From the NCBI RefSeq assembly GCF_000003605.2, contig NW_003143650.1:1-64000 (forward strand): a DNA stretch of 64,000 bases. Reading direction: 5' to 3'. Below the pieces are notes generated by a model. It was not told where the DNA came from, did not search any database, and saw only the letters and a program-made list of their open reading frames with translations. The translations under genes were made by a program, and so were the position numbers. Of the stretch, positions 62,901-64,000 are shown piece after piece. The number at the start of each line of letters is the position of its first letter. The first letter of the stretch is position 1. This DNA is from Saccoglossus kowalevskii. Lineage: Eukaryota; Hemichordata; Enteropneusta; Harrimaniidae.

Positions 62901-64000
62901 GTCTACGCATGTTTAGCTCCGGTGTGTCTGTCTGTATCTCTGTCCACGTATGTGTCCGATACGCCGACTACAACCAGTCTACGCATGTTTAGCTCCGGTG
63001 TGTCTGTCTGTATCTCTGTCCACGTATGTGTCCGATACGCCGACTACAACCAGTCTACGCATGTTTAGCTCCGGTGTGTCTGTCTGTTCTCTTTCCACGT
63101 ATGTGTCCGATACGCCGACTACAACCAGTCTACGCATGTTTAGCTCCGGTGTGTCTGTCTGTATCTCTGTCCACGTATGTGTCCGATACGCCGACTACAA
63201 CCGGTCTACGCATGTTTAGCTCCGGTGTGTCTGTCTGTATCTCTGTCCGCGTATGTGTCCGATACGCCGACTACAACCAGTCTACGCATGTTTAGCTCCG
63301 GTGTGTCTGTCTGTATCTCTGTCCACGTATGTGTCCGATACGCCGACTACAACCAGTCTACGCATGTTTAGCTCCGGTGTGTCTGTCTGTATCTCTGTCC
63401 ACGTATGTGTCCGATACGCCGACTACAACAGTCTACGCATGTTTAGCTCCGGTGTGTCTGTCTGTTCTCTGTCCACGTATGTGTCCGATACGCTGACTAC
63501 AACCAGTCTACGCATGTTTAGCTCCGGTGTGTCTGTCTGTATCTCTGTCCGCGTATGTGTCCGATACGCCGACTACAACCAGTCTACGCATGTTTAGCTC
63601 CGGTGTGTCTGTCTGTATCTCTGTCCACGTATGTGTCCGATACGCCGGCTACAACCAGTCTACGCATGTTTAGCTCCGGTGTGTCTGTCTGTATCTCTGT
63701 CCACGTATGTGTCCGATACGCCGACTACAACCAGTCTACGCATGTTTAGCTCCGGTGTGTCTGTCTGTATCTCTGTCCACGTATGTGTCCGATACGCTGA
63801 CTACAACCAGTCTACGCATGTTTAGCTCCAGTGTGTCTGTCTGTATCTCTGTCCACCTATGAGTCAGATACGCCGACTACAACCAGTCTACGCATGTTTA
63901 GCTCCGGTGTGTCTGTCTGTATCTCTGTCCACGTATGTGTCCGATACGCCGACTACAACCAGTCTACGCATGTTTAGCTCCGGTGTGTCTGTCTGTATCT
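59900..64000 (+). repeat. Satellite segment running out of the window, with 50-bp units and blocks shared with 4-9 kb
   Basis: 50-bp junctions lie at 60045, 60627 (582 bp apart, as at 7824/8406) and 62273. Units with gtctgtatgtatc and a cacgtgtgtg or gcgtgtgtg tail are at about 60981 and 61741. The gtctgaatctc change (about 61059) matches 4811 at an offset of 56,247. Gacctcaacc units are at about 61319 and 61851. 75-bp units are at about 63087 and 63465, an extra A at about 62667 and a lost C at about 63428. A cctatgagtcag unit is at about 63857. The last base still lies within a unit (gtctgtatct). Confidence 0.93.

Larger units (their letters stand above)
1..64000 (+). repeat. 76-bp satellite array filling the whole window
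   Basis: The unit is 76 bp, phased here to start at gtatgtgtcc (first full unit at 113). Its left half is moderately complex (ccgatacgccgac, aaccagtctacgcatg, tttagctccgg). Its right half is a T/G/C-rich, microsatellite-like run (gtgtgtctgtctgtatctc). By my count the consensus has 13 A, 22 C, 17 G and 24 T, so it is about 51% GC with a strong T over A excess on this strand, and it holds six CpGs (seven when gtccgcg replaces gtccacg). About 850 units lie head to tail, with no inversion and no interruption. Length variants are 50, 72, 74, 75, 77, 78, 80, 81 and 82 bp (82 if the four 6-bp insertions without the 1-bp loss are counted). Their sum reconciles exactly with 844 unit intervals between 113 and 63629. 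Satellite arrays like this are typical of eukaryotic heterochromatin. Family name, species and chromosome site cannot be told from sequence alone. Confidence 0.99.

Noticed and set aside
115-63825. Hundreds of overlapping + strand open frames of 64 to 205 codons
   Set aside because: They are the repeat read in frame: start at the ATG of gtatgtg, stop at the TAG of a unit two repeats on. The same DNA is open in three frames, indels shift frame freely, and there is no start context, intron or domain.
1-64000. CRISPR array
   Set aside because: The repeats are directly adjacent. There are no unique spacers of constant length, no leader and no cas genes.
1-64000. Telomere or subtelomere repeat, or rDNA spacer subrepeats
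   Set aside because: No telomere motif runs (such as TTAGGG or TTTAGGG) and no rRNA sequence are visible. A spacer or subtelomeric location stays possible but has no support here.
1-64000. CENP-B box within the unit
   Set aside because: The core needs TTCG and CGGG at fixed spacing. TTCG appears only in rare gttcgata units or, on the other strand, in rare ccgaa units, and CGGG is seen only where an extra C was inserted. No unit has both in place.
1-64000. Coding minisatellite (repetitive secreted or cell-wall protein)
   Set aside because: A unit of 76 bp does not preserve frame, and length variants of 50, 72, 74, 75 and 80 bp are tolerated without regard to frame.
1-64000. One regular higher-order repeat across the window
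   Set aside because: Local periods of 152, 380, 430, 608, 680, 756, 988, 1,292 and 2,257 bp are seen, but none extends beyond a few kb. The order of gtccacg and gtccgcg units is irregular overall.
1-64000. tRNA, rRNA, small RNA genes, promoters or terminators
   Set aside because: No conserved boxes or foldable structures beyond a 5-6 bp dyad were seen in the unit, and there is no non-repeat sequence to hold them.

Overview
The whole 64,000-base window is one uninterrupted tandem satellite DNA array. The unit is 76 bp, and every copy lies head to tail in the same orientation from the first base to the last. My hand tally gives about 850 units. The tally was checked by arithmetic: between the unit starting at 113 and the unit starting at 63629, every length variant I found sums to -628 bp, and 63,516 + 628 = 844 x 76 exactly. 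I see no gene, RNA gene, mobile element, CRISPR array, promoter or unique-sequence island. Both array ends lie outside the window.

Many open frames of 64 codons or a little more occur on the + strand, but they are a by-product of the repeat. The unit has one forward stop (the TAG in gtttagc), and 76 is not a multiple of 3. A frame opened at the ATG in gtatgtg therefore meets its stop only 195 bases later, and all three frames are read in turn. No protein is annotated.

This kind of DNA points to a eukaryote, in (peri)centromeric, subtelomeric or other heterochromatic sequence assembled from long reads. I cannot name the species or the chromosome position from the sequence. Most recurrent single-base variants are C-to-T or G-to-A changes at the unit's six or seven CpG sites, which fits a genome with cytosine methylation. 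That is an inference.

Layout: the array is a mosaic of diverged and duplicated blocks rather than one regular higher-order repeat. 0.1-9.1 kb holds a mixed background with six 50-bp short units. 9.1-10.8 kb has a 430-bp local multimer. 13.2-14.0 kb is a block recurring at 48.3-49.1 kb. 14.2-16.0 kb and 25.7-26.9 kb hold a TTCAG subfamily with 680- and 756-bp periods. 17.3-20.1 kb is a duplication with a 2,257-bp offset. 22.0-24.3, 27.1-27.6, 32.9-33.8, 37.3 and 41.4-43.1 kb carry a linked ACTAGT haplotype. 24.4-27.6 kb is largely repeated at 40.3-43.1 kb. 34.8-35.2 kb is an irregular patch. 47.8-50.6 kb has a 988-bp (13-unit) period. 50.7-64 kb resembles the first 9 kb, with shared blocks at offsets of about 52-56 kb.

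The pattern (rare linked variants scattered over tens of kb, whole-unit length differences between related blocks, some abrupt haplotype changes) is what repeated unequal exchange and gene conversion would produce. No previously undescribed gene system is present. The points of interest are the structure and evolution of the satellite itself.
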